NCBI GenBank assembly: GCA_001564275.1 | Contig: LKND01000002.1 | Coordinates: 23,456-87,455 of the forward strand | Direction: 5' to 3' | Origin: Natrialbaceae archaeon Tc-Br11_E2g14 | GTDB lineage: Archaea > Halobacteriota > Halobacteria > Halobacteriales > Natrialbaceae | Length of the DNA: 64,000 nt | In this document: positions 33,714 through 42,955 of the stretch, in pieces | Position numbering within the stretch: position 1 is the stretch's first letter | Layout: every line of letters begins with the position of its first letter | Notes under the pieces: generated by a model | What the model saw: the letters and a program-made list of their open reading frames with translations, nothing else | The model's database searches: none | What the model was told of the DNA's origin: nothing | Translations under genes and position numbers: made by a program

Positions 33714-34399
33714 TGGTCGTCATCGCCACGAAGATCTACGTCGAGGGGGACGCTCGCGAGCGGGCACTCGATTCCCTTCGCTCGCTGGTCGACAACGATA
33801 TCGGGGGCCTGGAGGTCGCGTTCGATCTCGGGATCAGACACGACGACTTCCCCTCCGTCACGATCGATGGCGAGGACGCCGTCGTCGCCCGCAACGTCCT
33901 TCGCGAGACGTGGGGCGAGATCGTCCCCGACCTCGAGGCCGGCGAGACCTACGTCGGCACCCTCGAGTCCTGGGACGAGGACGGCTTCGTCCTCGACGCC
34001 GGGACTGGAGACGGCGTTCGAATCCCGGCGGGGGAGCTCGGACTGGGACAGGGGACCCCCGCCCAGATCCGCGAGCGCTTCGGGCTGGTCCAGCATCTGC
34101 CCATGCAATTCGTCTACCAGGGCGACGACGGCGAGAGCCAGTCGCGGCTGGCCGACGCCGAGCGCGATCGTCTGTTCGAGTGGACCCGCGGTGACGGGCG
34201 GCTGAACGTCAACTGCGCCACGCGAGCGGAGGTCCGGGCGACACTGAATCGGGCCGGCCACGCCCAGGATTACGTCACCGTCGAACGATTGGGGCTGCTC
34301 GAGCAGAGCGTCATCTGCACCGAGGACACCGATCCACCGGGCCTACTCTCGAGCGTCGGCTCGTACCTGCCCGCGGAGTTGCGATGTGTGGTTCCTTAA
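33713..34399 (+). CDS. DUF2110 family protein
   Basis: A 228-residue protein starting MVVIATKIYVEGDARERALD. The middle part (ETYVGTLESWDEDGFVLDAG) reads as a small beta-barrel that may bind nucleic acid, and the C-terminal part (LNVNCATRAEVRATLNRAGH) as a helical domain. The gene follows tfe with coupled translation, an arrangement I associate with euryarchaea, so a link to transcription or RNA is likely but unproven. Confidence 0.85.
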   Translation: MVVIATKIYVEGDARERALDSLRSLVDNDIGGLEVAFDLGIRHDDFPSVTIDGEDAVVARNVLRETWGEIVPDLEAGETYVGTLESWDEDGFVLDAGTGDGVRIPAGELGLGQGTPAQIRERFGLVQHLPMQFVYQGDDGESQSRLADAERDRLFEWTRGDGRLNVNCATRAEVRATLNRAGHAQDYVTVERLGLLEQSVICTEDTDPPGLLSSVGSYLPAELRCVVP

Positions 34400-34456
34400 A
34401 ACTGGCTGACACTTGCTGCTGTTGCTCTTCGAGGGGGGTGGCAGTCGCCGCCCGTC

Positions 34457-34548
34457 AGGGGCTCGGTGCTAGTTCATCGCTGCCCTCGTGGGCCCCACGT
34501 TGGTGTATCGCCGACTCTGAGGGACTCGATACTGGTTCATCGCCGACC
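34457..34548. repeat. Degenerate direct repeats, period 63
   Basis: Two units of 29 bases beginning AGGGGCTCGG at 34457 and AGGGACTCGA at 34520 match at about 23 of 29 positions and share GGTTCATCGC-like endings. They fill the 186-base gap between the DUF2110 and DUF5803 genes. Not coding. Confidence 0.55.
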
Positions 34549-34585
34549 GTGAGGCTGATACCGCTCCCCCCACAACGTCTCGGCA

Positions 34586-35368
34586 GTGACCGTCAACCGC
34601 CGTCTGGTCCTCGCGACCGTTGTCGTCTCCCTCCTCGTTTTGACCGCCGGGTGTGCGATGATCTTCGGCGGCATCGACGACGAAACCCTGGACGAAGACC
34701 AGGAGTACGATGATCTCAAGGAGTTCGACTCGAACGTCACCATCGAAATCGAGGACGGTTCGATCATCAGCGGAAGTGAGTACCGCGCGGTGTACGATCT
34801 GAACGGCACCGAGGAACTCACGCTGTACCGGTCGACGTTCTACACAGAGGTCGCCCTCGACATCCGGGCCGTTCGCTACTGGTATCCGAACGGGACCGAA
34901 CTCACCGGCTCGGAGATCCACGTCGACCAGGGCCGCTCGAGCACGGAGGTGCGGGTCCCCGACGGGAACGGGACCCTCGCCTGGACCGGTGACGGTGATC
35001 GTCGCTCCTTCAGCATCGAACCGTTCGTCCATGGCTCCTACACCGTGATCCTGCCCGAGGGCCAACGCACGACGAACTTCCTGTTTGGCTCGGCGAATCC
35101 CAGTGGGTACGACCGCGAGGTGATCGATGACCGCGAGCACCTGACCTGGGATCACGTGGATAGCACCGTCGGGCTCCAGTTCTATTCGGCTCGCAACATC
35201 CCGATTTTCGTCGGGGCCGTGTTCGTGGTGGTCACCTTGGGCGGCGTCGGCATTCTCTACTATCGCCGTCAGGTCAAACAGCTCGAGGCCCAGCGTGAGG
35301 AGATGGGGCTCGACGTAGAGATCGAGGACGATGACGACGATCGGAAGGGGCCACCCCCAGGGATGTGA
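34586..35368 (+). CDS. DUF5803 family lipoprotein with C-terminal membrane anchor
   Basis: A 260-residue exported protein from GTG 34586. The N-terminal signal ends in a lipobox (VLTAGC, Cys23). An acidic extracellular beta domain follows (about 30-205), then one membrane helix (about 207-230, IPIFVGAVFVVVTLGGVGIL) and a short cytoplasmic tail rich in Asp and Pro. This layout matches haloarchaeal DUF5803 proteins of unknown role. Confidence 0.85.
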   Translation: MTVNRRLVLATVVVSLLVLTAGCAMIFGGIDDETLDEDQEYDDLKEFDSNVTIEIEDGSIISGSEYRAVYDLNGTEELTLYRSTFYTEVALDIRAVRYWYPNGTELTGSEIHVDQGRSSTEVRVPDGNGTLAWTGDGDRRSFSIEPFVHGSYTVILPEGQRTTNFLFGSANPSGYDREVIDDREHLTWDHVDSTVGLQFYSARNIPIFVGAVFVVVTLGGVGILYYRRQVKQLEAQREEMGLDVEIEDDDDDRKGPPPGM

Positions 35369-35455
35369 CCGGCTGTCTCGTCGTCTACCGTGTCGGGCCC
35401 TGACCGACGACGGGAATCAGCAACCCTTAGCACCCGCGACCGAGAGTGCTCGCAC

Positions 35456-36748
35456 ATGAACGATTCCGAGCGCGATGACGAGGACGACGGGAGGGGCGAA
35501 CTCGACGTCGAGGCACTCCTCGAGGCGCTGCGTGCGGGCGAACTCCGGTTGCACGAACTCGAGGACCACGCCGATGCGGACGTCGCGACGGCCGCCCGGC
35601 GACGCTGGCTCGAGGGCGAGACGGCGGCCAGCCTCGGGACAGTCGGTGAGTACGCCTTCCCCGCAGCACGTGCCGAGCCCAACATCGAGAACATGATCGG
35701 GGCCGCCCAGGTGCCGATGGGTGTCGTTGGGCCAGTGACGGTCGACGGCGGGGCTGCCTCGGGTGCCTACCACTTGCCACTGGCGACGACCGAAGGGGCG
35801 CTGCTCGCGTCGGTGAACCGCGGGCTCTCGGTGATCGAGGCCGCTGGCGGGGCGGCGGCACGGGTGACGAAAAACGGCATGACCCGCGCCCCCGTATTTC
35901 GGGTCGAGGGCGTCGTCGAGGCAGCCGAGACCGTCGAGTGGGTCGGCGAGCACCTCGAGGAACTGCGGGCGGCTGCGGAGGCGACGACGAGCCACGGGGC
36001 GTTACTCGATGTGGAGCCGTACGTCGTCGGTGACTCGGTCTACCTCCGGTTCGCCTACGACACCAAGGACGCTATGGGGATGAACATGGCGACGATCGCC
36101 ACGGAGGCGGCGTGTGCAGTCGTCGAGGAACAGACACCTGCGTCGCTGGTTGCGCTCTCGGGGAATCTCTGTTCGGATAAGAAGCCGGCGGCGATCAACG
36201 CCGTCGAGGGGCGGGGACGATCGGTAACTGCTGACGTGGTGATTCCGGGCGAAATCGTCGAGGAGCGCCTGCACACCACGGCCGAGGCTATCGCCGAGGC
36301 CAACACGCGAAAGAACCTCATCGGCAGCGCGAAGGCCGGTAGCCTCGGATTCAACGCCCACGCGGCGAACGTCGTGGGAGCGGCATTCCTCGCGACGGGT
36401 CAAGACGAGGCTCAGGTCGTCGAGGGGGCGAACGCGATCACGACCATGGACGTGCGGCCGCGAGATGGTGACGATGGGACAGCCGATCCGGACAAGTCCG
36501 GTGACCTCTACGCAAGCGTCTCGCTGGCCTCACTCGAGGTCGGGACCGTCGGCGGCGGCACGAAACTCCCGACCCAGGCGGAGGCCCTCGAGGTGCTCGG
36601 CCTGCGCGGCGGTGGCGATCCGCCGGGCTCGAACGCCGATGCGCTCGCGGAGGTCATTGCGGTCGGTGCGCTGGCAGGCGAACTCTCCCTGCTTGCGGCC
36701 CTCGCCTCGCGACACCTCGCGAGTGCCCACGCGGATCTCGGGCGTTGA
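35456..36748 (+). CDS. hmgA: HMG-CoA reductase (NADPH), archaeal class I
   Basis: A 430-residue enzyme reducing HMG-CoA to mevalonate, the committed step to archaeal lipid isoprenoids and the target of statins. Signature regions are complete: ENMIGAAQVPMGVVGP with the catalytic Glu, MGMNMAT, SDKKPAAIN with the catalytic Lys, and a C-terminal LGFNAHAANVVGA with the catalytic His. An acidic extension of about 45 residues precedes the core. Box A (ccttagca, near 35428) is 28 bases before ATG 35456. Confidence 0.96.
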   Translation: MNDSERDDEDDGRGELDVEALLEALRAGELRLHELEDHADADVATAARRRWLEGETAASLGTVGEYAFPAARAEPNIENMIGAAQVPMGVVGPVTVDGGAASGAYHLPLATTEGALLASVNRGLSVIEAAGGAAARVTKNGMTRAPVFRVEGVVEAAETVEWVGEHLEELRAAAEATTSHGALLDVEPYVVGDSVYLRFAYDTKDAMGMNMATIATEAACAVVEEQTPASLVALSGNLCSDKKPAAINAVEGRGRSVTADVVIPGEIVEERLHTTAEAIAEANTRKNLIGSAKAGSLGFNAHAANVVGAAFLATGQDEAQVVEGANAITTMDVRPRDGDDGTADPDKSGDLYASVSLASLEVGTVGGGTKLPTQAEALEVLGLRGGGDPPGSNADALAEVIAVGALAGELSLLAALASRHLASAHADLGR

Positions 36749-36823
36749 GGATTCCGGCGCATTCGCTCGTCACGTGATTCTCTCGTCGGTCGAAACGCCA
36801 CCAAAGCGATGCCCTCGGGGCGT

Positions 36824-37219
36824 TCACTCCAGACTGATGTCCGAGGAGCGTTCAGCCGGTTCGAAGACGACCTCGAGCACCCCATTGTTGTACGTTGCCG
36901 AGGCGGTGTGTTCGTTCACGCGTCGAGGGAGGGAGACGCGCTCGTCGTACTCGCGGTGGTCGCTGCGAGCGGAGATGGTGAGGGTCTTGCCGTCACACTC
37001 GAGTTCGATGTTCTCCTTCTCGACGCCCGGCAGATCCGCGATGACGCGAACGTCGTCGCCGGTGTCCTGAATATCGACGTGTGTGTCTGCACCAAACCCG
37101 TTGTCGACGTTGCCCGGTGACCCGACGTTGAGGTCGCTTCCGCTCATCATCTCGTTCATCATCCGCTCGATCTCGCGGAAAAGATCGTCGAAGGGTTCGT
37201 CGCGGTCGTCTCTGGGCAT
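36824..37219 (-). CDS. Hsp20 / alpha-crystallin family small heat-shock protein
   Basis: A 131-residue chaperone that holds unfolding proteins. The alpha-crystallin domain runs from about residue 40 (THVDIQDTGDDVRVIADLPG) to 125 and includes the conserved RVSLPRRVNEHTASATYNNG, with the NGVLEV strand. The N-terminal part is Met- and Asp-rich (REIERMMNEMMSG). ATG 37219 is preferred over a TTG nine codons upstream. It converges with hmgA. Confidence 0.92.
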   Translation of the reverse strand: MPRDDRDEPFDDLFREIERMMNEMMSGSDLNVGSPGNVDNGFGADTHVDIQDTGDDVRVIADLPGVEKENIELECDGKTLTISARSDHREYDERVSLPRRVNEHTASATYNNGVLEVVFEPAERSSDISLE

Positions 37220-37347
37220 GCCGGAGGGTAGGGATGGCACCGGCAAAAAGGTGTTCCCCGTCTCGTGGCGGTGAGAGCGACGCTCGAGGGACGAGGTTCG
37301 CGTCGGAGATCGGGCGTCGTCGGTTCAGGTCCGTGGTGAGGGGCGGA

Positions 37348-38415
37348 TCAGTCCGCCGCTGGCTCCTCGAGCCGTCGGATCGCTCGATCGTCGAGGTGGC
37401 CAAAGCCGATGCCGAGGGTCTCGTTGGTGAGTGACCGGCTTTCGGGCCCCGAGAGGTGTCCGGAGATCGCTCGCAGGGCGTCGACGTTCTCGGGGACGAC
37501 GTCCGCCTCCTGGTGGATCGCCTGCATGCAGTAGAGATCGTTGCCCTCGAGCGTGATGGACTCGGCCCAGATGCAGTTCTCCCAGATATCGCCGCGTGGT
37601 CGACCGGCGTCGAGTGCGAGGTCCTTGAGCGTGCCAGCGCCGTCGATTCGGGCGTGCTCGGGGACCATCACGGTGCGATCCTGCGCGGCGAGTAAGTCAC
37701 GGACATCGCGGTCGTCGTCGGGCGGATTCTCGAGGGTGACGTTGATCGTGTGGACGTGCATCATCGTGGTCGGGACCTTCAGGCCGATGGTGTCGATTGC
37801 GAGGTCGGGGAAGATGGTCTGGACGTCTGGGCCGTGGTGGGACGGAATCGACACGGGATCGGGGACGGCGTCGTTGATCGGGCCGCGACCGGTTTGACTG
37901 GGGTCGCCACCGCGTCGGATCAGGGTCGCGCGCACTTTCTCGATGCCGTAGGCCGCCTCGAGGGGAGCGACGAGGCGGGAGAGCCCGGTCGTGTTACAGG
38001 AGACGACGCGGACGTAGTCGGCGTCGGTGGCCTCGTCATAGTTGACGCGGGCGTTGAAACTGACCTCGGCGACGGTGGCATCCTCGCCGCCCTGAAAGAT
38101 CGTGGGGGTCTCGTGGCGTTCGTACAGTGGACGGTTCTCGGCACCCACGCCGGAGGGAGTGGCGTCGACGATGACGTCGCTGTCGGCGACGAGGTCGTCG
38201 ACCGTGCCGGCGACCTCGAGGCCCATCTCGTGGAACGCGTCGGTACGCGAGCCGTCGACGGCGTAGAGTGAATAGTCAGCCTCGGCCGCGCCGATCGCGA
38301 CGTAGTCTGGGCTGACCTTGGCGACGCCGCTGACGGTCATGTCCGGCTGTGCCCGGACGGCGTCGGCGACGCGTTTTCCGATGGTTCCGTACCCGTTGAT
38401 TCCGACCCGAAGCAT
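37348..38415 (-). CDS. gapII: Type II glyceraldehyde-3-phosphate dehydrogenase (archaeal)
   Basis: The 355-residue archaeal GAPDH, thought to work in the gluconeogenic direction in haloarchaea. The Rossmann N-terminus ([20 protein letters not shown]) and catalytic Cys140 ([11 protein letters not shown]) are intact, as is the IPSHHGPD segment typical of type II enzymes. Upstream lies a TACT-N7-GAGT operator (38473-38488), upstream of the likely box A. This is the position expected for activation. Confidence 0.96.
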   Translation of the reverse strand: MLRVGINGYGTIGKRVADAVRAQPDMTVSGVAKVSPDYVAIGAAEADYSLYAVDGSRTDAFHEMGLEVAGTVDDLVADSDVIVDATPSGVGAENRPLYERHETPTIFQGGEDATVAEVSFNARVNYDEATDADYVRVVSCNTTGLSRLVAPLEAAYGIEKVRATLIRRGGDPSQTGRGPINDAVPDPVSIPSHHGPDVQTIFPDLAIDTIGLKVPTTMMHVHTINVTLENPPDDDRDVRDLLAAQDRTVMVPEHARIDGAGTLKDLALDAGRPRGDIWENCIWAESITLEGNDLYCMQAIHQEADVVPENVDALRAISGHLSGPESRSLTNETLGIGFGHLDDRAIRRLEEPAAD

Positions 38416-38696
38416 ACAGGTTCCCCTCCCGCACCGACGGGCATAATAGTTCCGGATAAGTTGATAGATGTTAACTCGTAATTGAGTAGTGTAGAGAAAA
38501 AACGCAGTACGTGATCTTGATTAACTAGTCCTTTTTACCAGATACTGAATGTTCGGTCGATGGTATGTGTGTCATACCATCTCGTGGCTCGTGTTCTCAC
38601 TCGAACTTCGTGGATCGGGTGCTACAGCCGACGCTGGCCTCGCCACGTTTGCACAGGTGGTAACTACTTTAACCGTGGATGGCGTACTACTCACAT
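38416..38696. promoter_or_regulatory. Divergent GAPDH control region with two TrmB-like operators
   Basis: This 281-base region is visibly AT-rich compared with its surroundings. It holds two sites with the arms ACTC-N6-GAGT: 38473-38488 (bottom strand TACTCAATTACGAGTT), 60-75 bases upstream of the gapII start, and 38688-38703 (top strand TACTCACATATGAGTG), which overlaps the gapI start codon. Both fit the TACT-N7/8-GAGTA motif reported for haloarchaeal TrmB except at the last base. The gapI box A is actttaac at 38666-38673. Confidence 0.7.
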
Positions 38697-39749
38697 ATGA
38701 GTGAACATTCGTACACGGAAGACGGTTCAGTGCGGGTCGGTCTCAACGGGTTCGGGCGCATTGGCCGCAACGTCTTGCGGGCCTCCCTCGAGGACGACAA
38801 CGTCGAAATCGTCGCGATCAACGACGTCATGGACAACGACGACATGGCGTACCTGCTCCAGTACGACTCCGTCCACGGACGCCTCGATGACGTCTCCCTG
38901 GACGGTGACACCCTCGTCGTCGAGGGCCAGGAGATCCAGTTGCTCTCCGAACGCGACCCGTCTCAACTGCCGTGGGACGACCACGACGTCGACGTTGCCT
39001 TCGAGGCCACGGGACTGTTCCGGAGCTACGACGACGCCGCTCAGCACCTCGAGGCCGGTGCCGAGAAGGTCATCATCTCCGCCCCAGCGAAAGGGGAGAA
39101 GCCGGTTCAGACGATCGTCTACGGCGTCAACGAGGACGATTACGACGGCGAGGACGTCATCTCGAACGCCTCCTGTACCACCAACAGCGTCGCACCCGTC
39201 GTCAAGGTGCTCGACGAGGAGTTCGGTATCGAGTCCGGTCTGTTGACGACGGTCCACGCCTACACTGGTACGCAGGCGCTCATCGACGGCCCCCAGGCCA
39301 AGCGCCGCCGCGGACGTGCCGCCGCCGAGAACATCATCCCGACCACGACCGGCGCGGCGATCGCCACCACCGAAGTGCTCCCCCAGCTCGAGGGGAAACT
39401 CGACGGGATGGCGATGCGTGTTCCGGTCCCGAACGGCTCTGTCACCGACCTGACCGTCGACCTCGAGGCCGACGTCACGAAGGCGGATCTCGAGGCGGCG
39501 ATCCGCGAGGCCGCAGACGGCGAGCTCGCTGGCGTGCTCGGGTACACCGACGACGAGATCGTCTCCCGGGACATCGTCGGCCTGCCGTTCTCCTCGTACG
39601 TCGACCTCGAGTCCGCGATGGTCCTCGAAGGCGGCCTCGTGAAGGTGCTGACCTGGTACGACAACGAGTACGGGTTCTCGACTCGGATGCTCGATCTGGC
39701 GACGTACGTCATGGCCGAGGCCCACACTGAGACCGAAGCGACCGCGTGA
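38697..39749 (+). CDS. gapI: Type I glyceraldehyde-3-phosphate dehydrogenase
   Basis: A 350-residue bacterial-type GAPDH, which in haloarchaea serves glucose breakdown. Present are the dinucleotide fold (VRVGLNGFGRIGRNVLRASL), catalytic Cys160 (NASCTTNSVAP) and His187 (TTVHAYTGTQ). The box A is centred about 27 bases before ATG 38697, so the mRNA is probably leaderless, and the second TACT-N7-GAGT site covers the start codon, suiting repression. Horizontal origin from bacteria is accepted for this enzyme type. Confidence 0.96.
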   Translation: MSEHSYTEDGSVRVGLNGFGRIGRNVLRASLEDDNVEIVAINDVMDNDDMAYLLQYDSVHGRLDDVSLDGDTLVVEGQEIQLLSERDPSQLPWDDHDVDVAFEATGLFRSYDDAAQHLEAGAEKVIISAPAKGEKPVQTIVYGVNEDDYDGEDVISNASCTTNSVAPVVKVLDEEFGIESGLLTTVHAYTGTQALIDGPQAKRRRGRAAAENIIPTTTGAAIATTEVLPQLEGKLDGMAMRVPVPNGSVTDLTVDLEADVTKADLEAAIREAADGELAGVLGYTDDEIVSRDIVGLPFSSYVDLESAMVLEGGLVKVLTWYDNEYGFSTRMLDLATYVMAEAHTETEATA

Positions 39750-39994
39750 GGAGACTCGGCCCCTTCCCGACCGTGGACGACCGAGTGGCGGGTGGCGGTT
39801 GCCGAACCGCGACGACACCCCATCCGACGAATTGACGAGGTGCTACTGATCGTCGGTGTCTCCCCACGACGCCGTGACCAGGACCTGTCTCTCGCCGTGA
39901 AGTCGTGTCGATCCATTCTTGCGGTTTGGCGTGCCGGTTTCGTGGCGATCGCGAGCCGGTAAGAGACGACGGGAAAACCCGCTTGTCCTGGCCG
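39750..39994. other. Intergenic region without a gene
   Basis: About 245 bases between the convergent ends of gapI and the DUF7557-like gene. I see no RNA gene, repeat or strong terminator. Confidence 0.4.
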
Positions 39995-40135
39995 TCACCC
40001 TCCGTGGTGCAGCGTCAACTCGCTGGCCTCGTAGATGTTCATGAGCTCGGTGATCAGTTCGTCGTACGATTCGTCCTCGATTTTGAGCGCGTCGAGGCGC
40101 TCGATCGTCTCTTCGTCGAGTTCTACTCGTGGCAT
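39995..40135 (-). CDS. Small CopG/VapB-like protein (DUF7557-like)
   Basis: A 46-residue protein starting MPRVELDEETIERLDALKIE. It has a beta strand followed by two helices (ELITELMNIYEASELTL), resembling the ribbon-helix-helix part of antitoxins and the haloarchaeal DUF7557 family. No toxin gene is adjacent. The box A (ctataact, minus strand, 40159-40166) is 27 bases before the ATG and coincides with the end of a diverged family A repeat. Confidence 0.78.
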   Translation of the reverse strand: MPRVELDEETIERLDALKIEDESYDELITELMNIYEASELTLHHGG

Positions 40136-40161
40136 GCGCTACTGTTCTACGCCAGGCAAGT

Positions 40162-40390
40162 TATAGTAGCCACCGGGGGCGTAAGAGTCGTTGGCAATAT
40201 GACCGAGGTTTATACTCAAATCCGCACCAATTGTGCCCGGAACGCCAATGTACGCGTTCCGACTCCAGTAAAGAAAATCGAATTGCCAACAACTGGTAAC
40301 ACCCTTACGCGACACCTCGGCCCAGAACCGGACACACCGGTCTGTACCGTCACACTTGAGAACGCTGTGTTGGGGGTGCCCGTCGTCGCC
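40162..40390. repeat. Diverged, interrupted family A repeat (A4) with inserted hairpin
   Basis: The left end TATAGTAGCCAC is identical to A2. The core returns at 40319-40344 as GGCCCAGAACCGG ... ACCGGTCTG with a damaged stem, followed by GCTGTG and GGGGG as in A1. Between them lies extra sequence with an imperfect inverted repeat (GTTGGCAAT and ATTGCCAAC) and a perfect 8-bp hairpin CGGAACGC / GCGTTCCG at 40238-40261. Confidence 0.55.
40209..40261 (+). ncRNA. Candidate small RNA start: box A plus hairpin
   Basis: A good box A (gtttatac, 40208-40215) is followed 26 bases later by a perfect 8-bp stem with an 8-base loop (40238-40261), which is where transcription would begin. There is no open reading frame of note. 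This is an inference from layout only; the 3' end is not defined. Confidence 0.25.
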
Positions 40391-40433
40391 CCCAGCCGCA
40401 ATGGCACGTCTCGGCCTGTCGACGGCGCATCGG

Positions 40434-42050
40434 TCACGTGACGTCGGCCGTCTCGAGCCGGTAGCGGGCGTATCGATACCCTCGCCGGCCGAGAACGCCG
40501 GCAATGGCCACCGTGGCCAGGGCGGTGGTGATCGCGCCGGCGGGCGACGCGACGGCGCCGGTGGCAAAGCCTACGATCAGGGGCGCGGTTGGTAGCGATA
40601 ACGCCAGCAAAAACCCGAACATGCCGTACAGTTCCGGAGGGGATAGGGAAGCGTCTGTCGGCCCCTCGAGGTTCGGCAGGTAGGCTCCGACGGCGAGCGA
40701 GAGGCCACAGCCACCCGCCGTAATGGCGAGTGCCGACACCACGAACGCCACCGCGACCGGTGGCGGCATGCCGGCGACGAGTGCCAGGAACAGGGCGATC
40801 CCCCCGGCGATCGGCAGTCCCGGGACGAGGGCAGCGAGCAGGTGCCCTCGCAGCGCGGTATCGACGCCACCAGGGGTCGTGCGAATCAACGCGAGCGCGA
40901 CCCGCTCGTTACCCAGGGGATTCAGTGTGGTCCCGAGACCGACGGCCCCGGCAACGTAGAGGACGAGCAGCGGCGGGACGATGGTCGGGCTGGTGCTCGC
41001 GACCTCAAGCGTGACGGGGCCCACGAAGGCCAGCGGGAGCACGACGTACACCATCGCTCGGGGTGAGCGTCGCATGCGTCGCCAGACCGTCCGGGTGGCG
41101 TGACTCGACGGTCGGCCCGCGACTCGCACGAGGACGGCTCCGAGGATCCGTCCGAGGGACCCAGGTTCGTCGTCGACCGTCCCGTCGTCGAGGACCGTTT
41201 CGGCGAACCAGAGCGATCGTCCGCCGACGATCACCGTCCAGATGGCGAGGGGAATGGCCATCGCGGTGAGGAGGAGGGCGAATCCGGCGCTGGTTCGGTT
41301 GGCCTCGATGCCGGGCGTACTCCAGAGCAGGAGATCGCCGTACCAGCCAAGCGGGGTGGCCGCGAGCGCGGTGCCGGCGGTTCGACTCACGGCGAGGCCC
41401 ATGAACACCACGAATATGAGCGTGACGCTCAGGGCGTATCGCGCGGCGTACAACCGTGGCGAACGTCGGATCGCGGCCCGAAACGCGACCCCTGTGGCGG
41501 TGCCCGACAACAATCCGGTCAGCAGTACGGCGACACCACCGACGGCGGCTCCCATGGCCGTCCGTGGGTCGCCTGTGCCGACCGTGAAGGCGAGTGCGCC
41601 ACCGGCGACGACGGGACCGACGAACCAGCCACTCTCGAGGAGTTCGTCGCCGAGGATGCCGACGATGGCGGCGGGAAGTGGGATCGCGGTGACGACTTCG
41701 ACGGGCGGTTGCTCCCAATCGTCGCTGGTCGTCGCCCCCAGCGCACCGAGGGCCGCCGTGGCGACGAGGACGATGGCGGCGAGTTCGCGGGTGCGTGCCA
41801 GGACGGCCGCCCCATCGCTGTCGACGACGGTTCCGTAGTGATACGCCCCAGGCTCCGGCCAGATCGCCTCCAGTCCCCGGAGTGGTACCGTCCCGACGAT
41901 GAGAACTGTGCCGAACGCCGCCCCGAGGACGACCGCTGCCAGCAACTGTGGATGTCGCCGACGGCGGCGCAGTTCGACGCGGTGACGGACGGCCGCGATC
42001 AACCGAACCCACTCGAGGGCTCTCGCGAGGCGGCCACGGCGCATCGTCAT
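40434..42050 (-). CDS. Multi-spanning membrane protein, ABC-permease-like
   Basis: A 538-residue protein with about 12 hydrophobic segments and few charged loops. The layout (long N-terminal half, a central cytoplasmic Arg-rich loop around 300-345, then six more segments) resembles ABC-2-type permease subunits of exporters. No ATPase gene is next to it, so the assignment is uncertain. It could instead be an unrelated haloarchaeal membrane family. Starts at 42050 or, two codons later, 42044 are equally possible. Confidence 0.6.
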   Translation of the reverse strand: MTMRRGRLARALEWVRLIAAVRHRVELRRRRRHPQLLAAVVLGAAFGTVLIVGTVPLRGLEAIWPEPGAYHYGTVVDSDGAAVLARTRELAAIVLVATAALGALGATTSDDWEQPPVEVVTAIPLPAAIVGILGDELLESGWFVGPVVAGGALAFTVGTGDPRTAMGAAVGGVAVLLTGLLSGTATGVAFRAAIRRSPRLYAARYALSVTLIFVVFMGLAVSRTAGTALAATPLGWYGDLLLWSTPGIEANRTSAGFALLLTAMAIPLAIWTVIVGGRSLWFAETVLDDGTVDDEPGSLGRILGAVLVRVAGRPSSHATRTVWRRMRRSPRAMVYVVLPLAFVGPVTLEVASTSPTIVPPLLVLYVAGAVGLGTTLNPLGNERVALALIRTTPGGVDTALRGHLLAALVPGLPIAGGIALFLALVAGMPPPVAVAFVVSALAITAGGCGLSLAVGAYLPNLEGPTDASLSPPELYGMFGFLLALSLPTAPLIVGFATGAVASPAGAITTALATVAIAGVLGRRGYRYARYRLETADVT

Positions 42051-42278
42051 CGGTGTCCACTCCGTGGTCGGGCCTCATAGAGGGATTGATCGACTCGAGT
42101 CACAGGTCCACTCCAGGTGAGTGGATCGCTGTCCTCGCCGCCAAGGGCCGACACCGTGGCGGGGGCGCTGGTGGAATCGCCCCGACGCACCGATGAACGG
42201 ACTGGTCGCCGTTGGTTGGACGAGGTGGTGTGTGCTGACCTTCGGCCGTCCTCGCTCGACATCCGTCACCCGCCACGG

Positions 42279-42944
42279 TCACTCACCACGAGCCAGCCGG
42301 GTCCCGATGCGTTCGGGCAAGCCTGCCGTCCGAACTGCCTCCTGGACGCGCTCGATATCGTAGGCAACACGGTGGGGCTCGACGGTGAGTTGATCCAGAT
42401 CGAGGACGGCGAAGGCCGCCTCGGGGTCGCCGTCCCGGGGCTGGCCAACGCTCCCGGGATTGACGACGACGCCCTCGGCGTAGCGCTCGATGTGCTGGAC
42501 GTGGGTGTGTCCCAACACGAGCACGTCCTCGTCCCCCAGAAGTCGTGGCGAGAAGTCCTCGGGGTAAGTGTACCGGTCCGGGTCCTCGGGGTGGCCGTGA
42601 ACCAGCTTCACGCGCCCCCCGAAGACCGTGCGTTCCTCAGGCAGTGGGGCCAACCACTCGCGTTGTTCGTCGGCGAGATGCTCGAGGGCGTACTCCACCC
42701 CGGCAGCCGCCATGCGGTTGAATCGGAACGCCGTCTCGCTGACGACCGCCCTGTCGTGATTGCCCATGACCGTCGGCACGGCACGCTCGCGGAGCCGATC
42801 CACGCACGCCCCGGGCCAGGGATTGTACCCAACGACGTCCCCGGCACAGACGATCGCGTCGATATCTTCGGCCGCGAGTGCTTCGAGGACGGCCTCGAGG
42901 GCCGGCTCGTTTCCGTGGACGTCCGAGATGAGTCCGACTCGCAT
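42279..42944 (-). CDS. Calcineurin-like phosphodiesterase (YfcE / MJ0936 type)
   Basis: A 221-residue metallophosphoesterase. The dinuclear metal-binding motifs are complete: ISDVHGN, AGDVVGYNPWP, GNHD, LVHGHP and LGHTH. Relatives hydrolyse simple phosphodiesters or cyclic nucleotides; the substrate here is not known. A possible box A (gctaaaaagg on the minus strand, 42971-42980) lies inside repeat B4, just upstream of the start. Confidence 0.92.
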   Translation of the reverse strand: MRVGLISDVHGNEPALEAVLEALAAEDIDAIVCAGDVVGYNPWPGACVDRLRERAVPTVMGNHDRAVVSETAFRFNRMAAAGVEYALEHLADEQREWLAPLPEERTVFGGRVKLVHGHPEDPDRYTYPEDFSPRLLGDEDVLVLGHTHVQHIERYAEGVVVNPGSVGQPRDGDPEAAFAVLDLDQLTVEPHRVAYDIERVQEAVRTAGLPERIGTRLARGE

Positions 42945-42955
42945 ATCGGTGGGCA

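Noticed and set aside
39995-40135. Toxin-antitoxin pair around the small CopG/VapB-like gene
   Set aside because: No toxin-like gene lies next to it; the neighbours are gapI and a large membrane protein gene.
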